Assembly: GCF_963855985.1 (NCBI RefSeq)
Contig: NC_087112.1
Location: 5,644,501 to 5,708,500 of the forward strand
Direction of reading: 5' to 3'
DNA: 64,000 nt
From: Ostrinia nubilalis
Taxonomy: Eukaryota; Arthropoda; Insecta; Lepidoptera; Crambidae
Positions within the stretch are counted from its first letter, which is position 1. Each line of letters opens with the position of its first letter. Made by a program: the position numbers and the translations under genes. The notes beneath the pieces are model-generated. The model searched no databases and was not told the origin of the DNA. It worked only from the letters and a program-made list of their open reading frames with translations. This document shows positions 13,434 through 24,120 of this stretch, piece after piece.

Positions 13434-13634
13434 TCTATATATATAAAAGAAAGTCGTGTTAGTTACATCACTTATAACTCAAGAACGGCTGAACCGATTT
13501 AGCTGAAAATTGTCAGGGAGGTAGTTTAGAGCCAGGAGAAGGACATAGAATACTTTTTATCCCGTTCGAAATTAAAAAAAAAGTCTGCTTATTTATTGCC
13601 ATTAAGGCGGAACAAAGTTCGCCGGGTCAGCTAG
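13434..13634 (+). mobile_element. Non-autonomous Helitron (Lepidoptera type)
   Basis: Begins with TCTATATATATAAAAGAAAG and ends with CAGCTAG followed by T. Just before the end is a short hairpin (GGCGGAACAAAGTTCGCC). TC start, CTAG end and subterminal 3' hairpin are the Helitron hallmarks, and this end sequence (TTCGCCGGGTCAGCTAG) is common in moth genomes. About 200 bp, without coding capacity. Confidence 0.75.
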
Positions 13635-14933
13635 TTTTTAATATAAAAACTGCTAAATGTTACCTGCCATTCAATTTTTGAGTTTTTAATGGTACACCAC
13701 AGTTTAAGCTCGATTTTCTTGAGATAGACTGCATTTTTTTTATTTATGCGGTTGTGTAACAAAGGGACAGATAACATAGGTATGGGTCTTAGGGACCCTT
13801 CAAATACGGAACCTTAACAGCGACTCCCGTGCAATTTCTAGGCACATTATAGGCACATTGTTCCCGAGATTATTTCCTGATGAACTTTAGGTATGGGCTA
13901 TTGGTTTGAATGGTTGTGAATAAAGCTTTATTGTCCTTGTGCTTCCACATCAAGTAGTTAATATCCGAGGGGTACTATCCGTTCGCTTTAAGTTTGCCGC
14001 TGGCGATATGAAGTCACTCGAAGGGAAGGGTCTATAACTTTAACAAACTATATTTAAAATATTTATTATTTATTAATATAGGTAAAAATTGTCTATTTGC
14101 GTAAAATAAGACACATTAATTGCGTTTAATCGCGGTTGGGAGAGGGGACCGGCAAACTTAGCGCGAACGGGTAGTAACCTAAGCTGTGTACCTTGTACGA
14201 CTATGATCTCAGCAAAATGAGTTTGAAAAATATCAATCGGGATCGGGGATAGTCCAATAACGAGGGGGTTTATGCAACCATTTTAAAACTACATAATTGC
14301 TACTTAGAAAAACGTTCTTATTAAGATAGGTGATTTGGTGAGATGAGGTATGCCAATTTCAAATTTTACTAGTACTACGGGTAGTACCCCTTACTTGCGT
14401 AGTTACTAGGCCAGTAACCCCTCCAAGTAAACTTAAATGCTCCTAACAGTGACCATTGTGATATTGTCGCCCAAAAATGTTCTTAATTCAGATATAGAAT
14501 GGTGACTAGGAGTTTCCTACTCTGTCGTTGCTTCAATGCTATTTCTCACAGCTACTGTACGACTATGACCAGTACTACAGCAATAAATATAGCTGTATTA
14601 ACGACTGAGTTCCATGAAAAGCCGGGACAAAGCGCGGCCCGTTATAATAACGGCAATCATGGGCTGCTTTACTTCTGTTATAAAACTGCTACCTATATTT
14701 TCTACACTTTCACTATATGTTTACAATTGGAACATTTAGGGCGAGTCTAATAGTGGTTTAGTTAGAACTAAGAATAAATATGCGTGTTTATGTAGTGTAG
14801 ATTACCTAGTCGCCAGATTAACTAGCTTAATTTGATTCTAGGTTATTAGGATGTTGTATGATAGTTGGAATAAAACAATCTCTCATAAACTTTTTGTATT
14901 TTTTAAACTCATAAAATTATTATCGTTTTTCAG

Positions 14934-15036
14934 AACGGACTCAACGCATTGCACCTCGCCGCTAAAGACGGCCACATATCGGTCGTAGAGGAGCTGCTAA
15001 AAAGAGGCGCCACCGTCGACGCCGCCACAAAAAAAG
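14934..15036 (+). CDS. Ank2: Ankyrin exon B
   Basis: Opens directly after TTTTTCAG with [18 protein letters not shown] and ends ATVDAATKK plus one base (phase 1) before GTAACA. 103 bp. It continues exon A in phase 0 (INTCNS then NGLNALH), the order seen in insect ankyrins. The donor is less than ideal (GTAACA). No downstream partial copy of this exon was found. Confidence 0.93.
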
Positions 15037-15407
15037 GTAACATAATATTCTGTACCTAGTTCTTTCTCTGATTTGCAAATTGTCCGAATCTCATGGTAAA
15101 CTTAAAACAGCTACAACTACCTGTGGTACCTAATTTTGTGAAGTGTTGTGTGAAGAATAAGAAAAACAAGTGAGGACTGAGGATATAATGTCACCTTCTC
15201 TGCGTCATGGAATACTTATAACCTACTATTGAGTAGGTCACTATTGAGTGACTTGAACAGTCCCCATGGTTAAGCTTCAATGACGTATAGGCTCGGACTA
15301 GTACCTACTTAACGCGTAACCGATCCTCTTCATTCCTATGATTTGCCTCAAATATTTGCGACCATATTATTGTCCATAACGTTGATAAGTAACCAAATCT
15401 TTTGCAG

Positions 15408-15601
15408 GCAACACAGCACTCCACATAGCATGTCTCGCGGGGCAAGAATCAGTGGCGAAGGCGCTACTGGGGGCGGGAGCGAAGGCCGACGCGCAGTCAG
15501 CCGCCGGGTTCACTCCTCTATACATGGCAGCGCAGGAGAACCACGCGGGCTGTGTCAAGATGCTGTTAGCAGCGGGGGCTAGCCAGACCCTCGCCACAGA
15601 G
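15408..15601 (+). CDS. Ank2: Ankyrin exon C
   Basis: Starts after TTTTGCAG and completes the split glycine codon from exon B, reading [20 protein letters not shown], then [13 protein letters not shown], and ends TLATE before GTGAGA. 194 bp, phase 1 in and phase 0 out. The open frames in other phases and on the opposite strand here are shadows. Two decayed copies of the exon tail lie just downstream (15685-15709 and 15757-15835). Confidence 0.93.
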
Positions 15602-15684
15602 GTGAGAATGTAACATTTAGATACTCTGACTATTTATTAATTTGAGATCTGGCTTGTGTGGAAAGCGTCTAAATGCAGGCAACA

Positions 15685-15835
15685 TCTGTCCCTCGCTACA
15701 GAAGTGATTATTTGTTGAACTTGCTCCTGCGGAAAGCACCTAGATGCAGGCAGCATAGGCTGTGAAAATATTCTGCTGGCATCGGGGGCTAGCTAGACCT
15801 TCGCCATGGAAGTGAGAATCCGACATTTGGATACC
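15685..15835 (+). repeat. Two decayed copies of exon C tail plus donor
   Basis: At 15757-15835 the sequence follows the exon C end closely: TGTGAAAATATTCTGCTGGC, then CGGGGGCTAGCTAGACCTTC, then GAAGTGAGAATC, matching the exon's TGTGTCAAGATGCTGTTAGC and its GTGAGAATG donor, and the likeness runs on into the intron (GACATTTGGATAC). A shorter, weaker copy lies at 15685-15709 (GTCCCTCGCTACAGAAGTGA). Both are mixed with RTE-like pieces (GATGCAGGCAGC). They lack acceptors and have substitutions that break the frame, so they are not exons. Confidence 0.7.
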
Positions 15836-15865
15836 AATTTTTACACGCTTTTATTTAGTTTCACA

Positions 15866-15936
15866 TGTTCTTGGGAAGTGCTTGGATACGGGCTGCGCAT
15901 AATCTGCGGAGGCTTTGTCCAGTTGTGGACTTGTTT
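15866..15936 (+). mobile_element. Decayed RTE 3' end fragment
   Basis: GGGAAGTGCTTGGATACGGG and GAGGCTTTGTCCAGTTGTGG follow the RTE C-terminal pattern seen at 6100-6258 (GAAGGCGCTGGATGCAGG, then GGCCTATGTTCAGCAGTGG) with an internal deletion. A related scrap (GCCGGGATGCGGGCAGCGCA) is at 16985-17025. Old and non-functional. Confidence 0.5.
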
Positions 15937-16155
15937 TAGTTGAAAGAAAGATTATTGTTCTCAACCACTCACGGTTAGGTTAGGTAGGTGTCTCTACGAG
16001 TAAAGTTTTTCTTTTTTGTTATCTTTTGTGGAAAGGGAAGAAGACCAGCATTAATTGATTGTTCGCGATAAACAACGCTTTTTACCTAAATACTATAAGG
16101 AGCTCAGAAGATATTACTTACATAATAACTTAAATTATTTTTGTTTCGTCTCCAG

Positions 16156-16311
16156 GATGGATTCACACCGCTAGCAGTGGCCATGCAGCAAGGCCACGAC
16201 CGAGTGGTGGCCGAGTTATTGGAGTCAGACACCCGCGGCAAGGTGCGGCTCCCGGCGCTCCACATCGCTGCCAAGAAAAACGACGTCAAGGCCGCCACGC
16301 TGCTGCTAGAA
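16156..16311 (+). CDS. Ank2: Ankyrin exon D
   Basis: After TCGTCTCCAG the frame reads [20 protein letters not shown], then [19 protein letters not shown], ending TLLLE before GTAAGT. 156 bp, 52 codons, phase 0 both ends. The [11 protein letters not shown] segment is the signature of the long atypical repeat near repeat 5 that all ankyrins share. Confidence 0.95.
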
Positions 16312-17306
16312 GTAAGTATAGACACAGAATAATAATAAGTACTACGTACAGAAGTTTTACTTCGCTAAGGTATTTAAAAAAATGTATGCTCAATGTCATT
16401 AACAATATGGTGTAATTTAGCCTGTCTCAAGAGTCAAGCACCATTTTGTTGACAAACGTCAGTGATCGGTACTGCGCCGAAGCTATAGGGCTGACATCGG
16501 TAAAATGATGTGACGTGAGGTGCCAAACTGCGGAAAATGGCGGAGGAAATACATGATTTAGCATGAATTATCATGAATAATATTAACTACTTATTTACCT
16601 CTCAGTGTCTTGAGGAAACTTAAAAAGTACATTCTGTGTTTTTATTATTATTTAGGCAGTTAACTGCACAATATTTAGTACACCATTTTCTTTATTTTCT
16701 TCCATCATTCACAAGAATACGCGTGCATGAGTCAATGTTCGCTCGTATGTGAGGCCTTGTCGAATAGTATCCTGTAGGTGGGCCATCGTGCGTGTTTTGT
16801 TTTCGATGTAAACTCGCGGAGATGAACAGGCCTGGTATAGATGTAATTTCTAATGTGGGCTTACTATTAAATATCGAATGAGGCACATAACTCGTAGAAG
16901 TACTGTCCATTAGTACAAAAGAACCAAGGGAGAATCCCTTAGCGATCACAGATCGGAATACATAATGTAGGCGGGGCTTCTGCTCAGTATAGGGAAGCGC
17001 CGGGATGCGGGCAGCGCAGGATCAGTAGTTGTGAAAATCGAACGATACCGCCTGAGCAAATGTGTCACTTTTTATGAAACAAAAGATGGGTATGCAATCT
17101 AATATGCAAGGGTGATAGCAGTGATCTCTACATACAGTATGTGCAAACCTAGGCTGCATCTACATTGGTGTGATGAAATTGACATACCTGCCCACTAGTC
17201 TTATCTTGAAGAAGCCATTTTGCTTTGGAAAACACAAATGATCTTTTGTCGATTAATTCACTTTTAAATACGTATTAAATAAACCTCTTATTTATTCCTC
17301 TTTCAG
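16312..17306. other. Intron between exons D and E
   Basis: About 1 kb of ordinary intron with one RTE scrap at 16985-17025. I see no other exon or structured element. Confidence 0.6.
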
Positions 17307-17508
17307 AACGAACACAACCCAGACGCCTGCTCCAAGTCGGGCTTCACTCCCCTCCACATAGCGGCTCATTACGGCAACGTGGGCGTGGCGCGGGCGCTGC
17401 TGGCGGCCGGCGCCGACCCGGGCCGCGCCGCCAAGCACAACATCACGCCGCTGCACGTGGCCAGCAAGTGGGGGCAGCTGGCCATGGCCGACCTGCTCGT
17501 GGAGAACG
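17307..17508 (+). CDS. Ank2: Ankyrin exon E (parent of the 139-bp cassettes)
   Basis: After TTCCTCTTTCAG it reads [20 protein letters not shown], then [19 protein letters not shown], then [19 protein letters not shown] and LLVEN plus one base before GTGGGT. 202 bp, phase 0 in, phase 1 out. GC content is far higher than in the surrounding intron. The last 133 bp or so is the source of ten near-identical downstream copies. The longer frames that run past 17508 come from reading into the minisatellite and should not be taken as protein. Confidence 0.95.
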
Positions 17509-18026
17509 GTGGGTGGAGATGGGGACGAGCTGATAAAGATCTTGAGATGCGCGCAACGTTTTTGAGACGCCCGCTTACGTTCTTTAGACGCTCGCTCCGA
17601 ACTTTCTTGAAACGCCCGCACACAAGGTTCTTAGGACGCCCGCTCACGCGTTCTTTGGACGCCCGCTCACGCGTTACTTGGACACCCGCTCATGCCCGCT
17701 CACGCGTTCTTTGGACACCCGTTCACGCGTTCTTTGGACGCCCACTCACAAGGTTCTTAGGACGCCCTTTCACGCGTTCTTTGGATGCCCACTCACGCGT
17801 TCTTTGGACTCCCGCTCACGCGTTTTTTGGACGCCCGCTCACGCGTTCTTTAGACGCCCGCTCACAAGGTTCTTAGGACGCCCGCTCACCACGTGGTGAA
17901 CGTTCTCTAGACACTCGCTTACAATATTCTTTAGATACTAGCCTAAATGGGAACTAGAGCTCTATATTGTCTTAGTAACTTAGCTGCTAGAGCGGTCGCC
18001 ATTAAATCACACTCGCGTCCCATCAG

Positions 18027-18165
18027 TCCGGCGTAGTGGGCGTGGCGCGGGCGCTGCTGGCGGCCGGCGCCGACCCGGGCCGCGCCGCCAAGCACAACAT
18101 CACGCCGCTGCACGTGGCCAGCAAGTGGGGGCAGCTGGCCATGGCCGACCTGCTCGTGGAGAACG
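18027..18165 (+). pseudogene. Exon E cassette 2 (139 bp)
   Basis: Starts after CATCAG with TCCGGCGTAGTGGGCGTGGC, ends GAACG before GTGGGT. In the ankyrin frame it reads [18 protein letters not shown] and stays open to the donor. It lacks the first 63 bp or so of exon E. Phase 0 at the acceptor and 1 at the donor means that splicing it after exon E would shift the frame. Confidence 0.85.
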
Positions 18166-18469
18166 GTGGGTGGAGATGAGACAAGAGCTGATAAAGATCT
18201 TGAGACGCCCGCTCAGAAGGTTCTTAGGACGCCCGCTCACGCGTTCTTTGGACGCCCGCTCACAAGGTTCTTAGGACGCCCGCTCACGCGGTTCTTTGGA
18301 CGCCCATTCACGGACGTTCCCATTCACATTAGGACGGCCCATTCACATTAGGACGCTCGCTCACAACATCCTTTAGGTAATATCCTCAATGGGAACTAAG
18401 AGCTCTGTATTGTCTTAGTAACTTAGCTGCTAGAGCAGTAGCCATCGAATCACACTCGCGTGACATCAG

Positions 18470-18608
18470 TCCGGCGACGTTGGCGTGGCGCGGGCGCTGC
18501 TAGCGGCCGGCGCCGACCCGGGCCGCGCCGCCAAGCACAACATCACGCCGCTGCACGTGGCCAGCAAGTGGGGGCAGCTGGCCATGGCCGACCTGCTCGT
18601 GGAGAACG
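18470..18608 (+). pseudogene. Exon E cassette 3 (139 bp)
   Basis: Same layout after GACATCAG. Variant start TCCGGCGACGTTGGCGTGGC and CTGCTAGCGGCC instead of CTGCTGGCGGCC. Open frame, donor GTGGGT. First cassette of the 1,252-bp duplicated block. Confidence 0.85.
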
Positions 18609-19053
18609 GTGGGTGGAGATGGAGACAAGCTGATAAAGATCTTGAGACGCGCTGAAGTTCTTCCACTGCGCGCGCTAAAGACGCCCGCTCACATCGTTCT
18701 TAAAACGCTTGCTCTGAACTTTCTTAGGACGCCCGCTCACGCGTTCTTTGGACGCCCGCTCACGCGTTCTTTGGACGCCCGCTCACAAGGTACTTAGGAC
18801 GCCCGCTCACGCGTTCTTTGGACGCCCGCTCACGCGTTCTCTGGACTCCCGCTCACGCGTTCTTTGGACGCCCGCTCACAAGGTTCTTAGGACGCCCGCT
18901 CACAAGGTTCTTAGGACGCCCGCTCACATTGCTCTTAAAACGCCCACTAACAACGTTCTTTAGATACTACCCTCAATGGGAAAAAGAGCTCAATATTGTC
19001 TTAGTAACTTCACTCAGAGCAGTGGCTATTGAATCACACTCGCGTGACATCAG

Positions 19054-19192
19054 TCCGGCGCAGTGGGCGTGGCGCGGGCGCTGCTGGCGGCCGGCGCCGA
19101 CCCGGGCCGCGCCGCCAAGCACAACATCACGCCGCTGCACGTGGCCAGCAAGTGGGGGCAGCTGGCCATGGCCGACCTGCTCGTGGAGAACG
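19054..19192 (+). pseudogene. Exon E cassette 4 (139 bp)
   Basis: Same layout after GACATCAG. Variant start TCCGGCGCAGTGGGCGTGGC. Open frame, donor GTGGGT. Second cassette of the 1,252-bp block. Confidence 0.85.
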
Positions 19193-19721
19193 GTGGGTGG
19201 AGATGAGACGCGCTGATAAAGATCTTGAGACGCGTGGTTGGTTTGCGCGCGCTAAAGACGCTCGCTCACATCGTTCTTAAAACGCTCGCTCTGAACTTTC
19301 TTAAAACGCCCGCTCACGCGTTCTTTGGACTCCCGCTCACGCGTTCTTTAGACGCCCGCTCACGCGTTCTTTGGACGCCCGCTCACAAGATTCTTTAGAC
19401 GCCCGCTCACAAGGTTTTTAGGACATCCTCTCACAACGTTCGGAAAACGCCCGCTCACAAGGTTCTTAGGACGCCCCTTCACAAGGTTCTTAGGACGCCC
19501 GCTCACGCGTTCTTTGGACGCCCGCTCACGCGTTCTTTGGACGCCCGCTCATGCGTTCTTTGGACTCCCACTCACAAGGTTCTTAGGACTCCCGCTCACC
19601 ACTTACTTTAGACGCTCGCTCACAATATTCTTTAGATACTAGCCTCAATGTGAGCTCTGTATTGTCTTAGTAACTTAGCTGCTAGAGCAGTAGCCATCGA
19701 ATCACACTCGCGTGACATCAG

Positions 19722-19860
19722 TCCGGCGACGTTGGCGTGGCGCGGGCGCTGCTAGCGGCCGGCGCCGACCCGGGCCGCGCCGCCAAGCACAACATCACGC
19801 CGCTGCACGTGGCCAGCAAGTGGGGGCAGCTGGCCATGGCCGACCTGCTCGTGGAGAACG
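19722..19860 (+). pseudogene. Exon E cassette 5 (duplicate of cassette 3)
   Basis: Identical by eye to cassette 3, offset by 1,252 bp, including the GACGTTGGC and CTAGCGG variants. Open frame, donor GTGGGT. Confidence 0.85.
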
Positions 19861-20305
19861 GTGGGTGGAGATGGAGACAAGCTGATAAAGATCTTGAGAC
19901 GCGCTGAAGTTCTTCCACTGCGCGCGCTAAAGACGCCCGCTCACATCGTTCTTAAAACGCTTGCTCTGAACTTTCTTAGGACGCCCGCTCACGCGTTCTT
20001 TGGACGCCCGCTCACGCGTTCTTTGGACGCCCGCTCACAAGGTACTTAGGACGCCCGCTCACGCGTTCTTTGGACGCCCGCTCACGCGTTCTCTGGACTC
20101 CCGCTCACGCGTTCTTTGGACGCCCGCTCACAAGGTTCTTAGGACGCCCGCTCACAAGGTTCTTAGGACGCCCGCTCACATTGCTCTTAAAACGCCCACT
20201 AACAACGTTCTTTAGATACTACCCTCAATGGGAAAAAGAGCTCAATATTGTCTTAGTAACTTCACTCAGAGCAGTGGCTATTGAATCACACTCGCGTGAC
20301 ATCAG

Positions 20306-20444
20306 TCCGGCGCAGTGGGCGTGGCGCGGGCGCTGCTGGCGGCCGGCGCCGACCCGGGCCGCGCCGCCAAGCACAACATCACGCCGCTGCACGTGGCCAG
20401 CAAGTGGGGGCAGCTGGCCATGGCCGACCTGCTCGTGGAGAACG
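20306..20444 (+). pseudogene. Exon E cassette 6 (duplicate of cassette 4)
   Basis: Identical by eye to cassette 4, offset by 1,252 bp, with the GCAGTGGGC variant. Open frame, donor GTGGGT. Confidence 0.85.
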
Positions 20445-20973
20445 GTGGGTGGAGATGAGACGCGCTGATAAAGATCTTGAGACGCGTGGTTGGTTTGCGC
20501 GCGCTAAAGACGCTCGCTCACATCGTTCTTAAAACGCTCGCTCTGAACTTTCTTAAAACGCCCGCTCACGCGTTCTTTGGACTCCCGCTCACGCGTTCTT
20601 TAGACGCCCGCTCACGCGTTCTTTGGACGCCCGCTCACAAGATTCTTTAGACGCCCGCTCACAAGGTTTTTAGGACATCCTCTCACAACGTTCGGAAAAC
20701 GCCCGCTCACAAGGTTCTTAGGACGCCCCTTCACAAGGTTCTTAGGACGCCCGCTCACGCGTTCTTTGGACGCCCGCTCACGCGTTCTTTGGACGCCCGC
20801 TCATGCGTTCTTTGGACTCCCACTCACAAGGTTCTTAGGACTCCCGCTCACCACTTACTTTAGACGCTCGCTCACAATATTCTTTAGATACTAGCCTCAA
20901 TGTGAGCTCTGTATTGTCTTAGTAACTTAGCTGCTAGAGCAGTAGCCATCGAATCACACTCGCGTCCCATCAG

Positions 20974-21112
20974 TCCGGCGTAGTGGGCGTGGCGCGGGCG
21001 CTGCTGGCGGCCGGCGCCGACCCGGGCCGCGCCGCCAAGCACAACATCACGCCGCTGCACGTGGCCAGCAAGTGGGGGCAGCTGGCCATGGCCGACCTGC
21101 TCGTGGAGAACG
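20974..21112 (+). pseudogene. Exon E cassette 7 (139 bp)
   Basis: After CCCATCAG, start TCCGGCGTAGTGGGCGTGGC as in cassette 2. Open frame, donor GTGGGT. Confidence 0.85.
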
Positions 21113-21402
21113 GTGGGTGGAGATGGGGACAAGAGCTGATAAAGATTTTGAGCAACATTGTTCTTAGGACGCCCGCTCACGCGTTCTTTGGACTCCCGCT
21201 CACGCGTTCTTTGAACGCCCGCTCACAAGGTTCTTAGGACGCTCGCTCACAAGGTTCTTAGGACGCCCGCTCACAAGCTTCTTAGGACGCCCGCTCACAA
21301 GGTCCTTTAGATACTAGCCTCAATGGGAATTAGAGCTCTGTATTGTCTTAGTAACTTAGCTGTTAGAGCAGTCGCCATTGAATCACACTCGCGTCCCATC
21401 AG

Positions 21403-21541
21403 TCCGGCGTAGTGGGCGTGGCGCGGGCGCTGCTGGCGGCCGGCGCCGACCCGGGCCGCGCCGCCAAGCACAACATCACGCCGCTGCACGTGGCCAGCAA
21501 GTGGGGGCAGCTGGCCATGGCCGACCTGCTCGTGGAGAACG
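21403..21541 (+). pseudogene. Exon E cassette 8 (139 bp)
   Basis: After CCCATCAG, GTAGTGGGC variant. Open frame, donor GTGGGT. It lies only 290 bp after cassette 7, the shortest spacing in the array. Confidence 0.85.
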
Positions 21542-22166
21542 GTGGGTGGAGATGGAGACGAGCTGATAAAGAACTTGAGACGGGCGTAACGTTCTTGAGA
21601 CGCCCGCTCACGCGTTCTTTGGACGCCCGCTCACAAGGTTCTTAGGACACTCGCTCACAAGTTTCTTAGAACGCCCGCTCACAAGGTTCTCAAGACGTCC
21701 GCTCACATCGTTCTTAAAACGCTCGCTCTGAACTTTCTTAAAACGCCCGCTCACGCGTTCTTTGGACTCCCGCTCACGCGTTCTTTAGACGCCCGCTCAC
21801 GCGTTCTTTGGACGCCCGCTCACAAGATTCTTTAGACGCCCGCTCACAAGGTTTTTAGGACGTCCTCTCACAACGTTCGGAAAACGCCCGCTCACTAGGT
21901 TCTTAGGACGCCCCTTCACAAGGTTCTTAGGACGCCCGCTCACGCGTTCTTTGGACGCCCGCTCACAAGGTTCCTAGGACGCCCGCTCACAAGGTTCTTA
22001 GGACGCCCGCTCACAACGCTCTTTAGACACTCGCTCACTGGGCTCTTAAGGCTGCTTATAATATTCTTTAGATACTAGCCTCAATGGGAACTAGAGCTAT
22101 GATTTATTGTCTTAGTAACTTAGCTGCTAGAGCAGTCGCCATTGAATCCCACTCGCGTCCCATCAG

Positions 22167-22305
22167 TCCGGCGACGTGGGTGTGGCGCGGGCGCTGCTGG
22201 CGGCCGGCGCCGACCCGGGCCGCGCCGCCAAGCACAACATCACGCCGCTGCACGTGGCCAGCAAGTGGGGGCAGGTGGCCATGGCCGACCTGCTCGTGGA
22301 GAACG
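22167..22305 (+). pseudogene. Exon E cassette 9 (139 bp)
   Basis: After CCCATCAG, variant GACGTGGGTGTGGC, and GGGCAGGTGGCC instead of GGGCAGCTGGCC (leucine to valine). Open frame, donor GTGGGT. Confidence 0.85.
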
Positions 22306-22938
22306 GTGGGTGGAGATGGAGACGAGCTGATAATGTTTTTAAGACGCGCCGCTCAAGTTCATCTGCTTCGCGCGCTAAAAACGCCCGCTGACGTTCTTTA
22401 GACGCTCGCTCCGAACTTTCTAAAAACGCCCGCTCACAAGGTTCTTAGGACGCCCGCTCACGCGTCCTTTGGATGCCCGCTCACGCGTTCTTAGGACGCC
22501 CGCTCACGCGTTTTTTGGACGCCCGCTCACGCGGTCTTTGGACGCCCGCTCACGCGTTCTTTGGACTCCCGCTCACGCATTCTTTGGACGCCCGCTCACG
22601 CATACTTTGGACGCCCGCTCACGTTCTTTAGACGCTCGCTCCGAAATTTCTTGAAACGCCCGCTCACAAGGTTTTTAGGACGCCCTTTCACAAGATTCTT
22701 AGGACGCCGTCTCACGAGGTTCTAAGGACGCCTGTTCACAAGGTTCTTCAGACGCCCGCTCACAAGTTTCTTAGGACGCCCGTTCACGCGTTCTTTGGAA
22801 GCCCACTCACGCGTTCTTTAGACGCTCGCTCACAATATCCTTTAGGTAATATCCTCAATGGGAACTAAGAGCTCTGTATTGTCTTAGTAATTTAGCTGTT
22901 AGAGCAGTCGCCATTGAATCCCACTCGCGTGACATCAG

Positions 22939-23077
22939 TCCGGCAACGTGGGCGTAGCGCGGGCGCTGCTGGCGGCCGGCGCCGACCCGGGCCGCGCCGC
23001 CAAGCACAACATCACGCCGCTGCACGTGGCCAGCAAGTGGGGGCAGCTGGCCATGGCCGACCTGCTCGTGGAGAACG
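22939..23077 (+). pseudogene. Exon E cassette 10 (139 bp, closest to parent at its start)
   Basis: After GACATCAG, start TCCGGCAACGTGGGCGTAGC keeps the parental GGCAACGTGGGC. GAGAACG is followed by GTGCGT, a different donor. Open frame. Confidence 0.85.
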
Positions 23078-23501
23078 GTGCGTGGAGATGGGGACGAGCT
23101 GATAAAGATCTTGAGCAACATTGTTCTTGAGACGCCTGCACGCACTGTTCTTTGAACGCCCTCTCACGTTCTTCAAACGCCCGCTCATGCGTTCTTTGGA
23201 CGCCCGCACACGCGTTCTTTGGACGCCCGCTCACAAGGTTCTTAGGACGCCCGCTCACAAGGTTCTTAGGACGCCCGCTCACGCGTTCTTTGGACGCCCG
23301 CTTACAAGGTTATTAGGACGCCCGCTCACGCGTTCTTTAAACGCCCGCTCACGCGTTCTTTGGACGCCCGCTCACATGGTTCTTACGACGCCCGCTCACA
23401 AGGTTCTTTAGATACTAGACTTCATGGAAACTAGAGTATTGTATTGTCTTAGTAGTAGCTGCTAGAGCAGTCGCTATTAAATCACACTCGCGTCCCATCA
23501 G

Positions 23502-23640
23502 TCCGGCGTAGTGGGCGTGGCGCGGGCGCTGCTGGCGGCCGGCGCCGACCCGGGCCGCGCCGCCAAGCACAACATCACGCCGCTGCACGTGGCCAGCAAG
23601 TGGGGGCAGCTGGCCATGGCCGACCTGCTCGTGGAGAACG
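23502..23640 (+). pseudogene. Exon E cassette 11 (139 bp, last)
   Basis: After CCCATCAG, GTAGTGGGC variant. Open frame, donor GTGGGT. The minisatellite after it is only a few units long and ends at about 23760. Confidence 0.85.
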
Positions 23641-24120
23641 GTGGGTGGAGATGGAGACAAGCTGATAAAGATCTTGAGACGCCCGCTCACAAGGTTCTTA
23701 GGACGCCCGCTCACAAGGTTCTTTAGATACCCGCTCACAACAGTGAGCGTAGTTTCAAGTCGTTCTTGAGACGCAAGCGGGTTGTTTCCGAGAAGCTTGC
23801 TCACATCTTGACAATCACTCAAATGACCGCTTCTTTACTTACGCTAGAGGAAAGTCGATATTGTATTTCAACCTCCTCCTATATTCTTCTGATTAAGGGT
23901 CTGGTGGATTCCAAAACATTCAGGTATCCCCATAGGACTACTCAACCTTCATTGGATGGTTTCATCGTCAAAAATGTGTGTAATTTAATGTACTATGTAT
24001 GTAAGTATGTGTACGCGGAATTCTAATCAAGAACATGGTCAAAATACTTCAAATATCTGTGTTTCCTATTCTATGTATTCAAGACTTAACCCTAAACTAT
24101 ATTAACCAATTTGTCCCCAG

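Larger units (their letters stand above)
8176..14933. other. Long intron between ankyrin exons A and B
   Basis: About 6.8 kb of AT-rich intron. It holds a moth repeat on the minus strand at 9426-9500, a LINE reverse-transcriptase C-terminal remnant at 9625-10080, a perfect 23-bp hairpin at 11415-11465 and a Helitron remnant at 13434-13634. A CpG-rich patch at about 10560-10720 has no clear coding content. I see no further exon. Confidence 0.6.
18400..20965. repeat. 1,252-bp tandem duplication inside the minisatellite
   Basis: 18400-19651 is repeated as 19652-20903, each copy holding two cassettes and the same series of minisatellite variants. Identity at this offset continues to 19713/20965, where TGACATCAG changes to TCCCATCAG. 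No difference was seen by eye between the two copies. It is either a very recent unequal exchange or an assembly duplication. Confidence 0.85.
17560..23760. repeat. 23-24 bp minisatellite array with embedded exon E cassettes
   Basis: Apart from the cassettes and about 100 bp in front of each, the region consists of tandem 23-24 bp units of two main forms: GACGCCCGCTCACGCGTTCT+TTG and GACGCCCGCTCACAAGGTTC+TTAG, with many point variants. Each block runs from just after a cassette donor (GTGGGTGGAGATG...GATAAAGATCTTGAG) to a shared leader (GATACTAGCCTCAATGGGAA...CACTCGCGTCCCATCAG). Because 23 is not a multiple of three, reading through gives 23-residue protein periods in all frames; these are artefacts. 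Confidence 0.9.

Noticed and set aside
17292..23822. Dozens of open frames on both strands
   Set aside because: All are readings of the cassettes and the 23-24 bp minisatellite in wrong frames or strands; no independent start, splice or protein family support.
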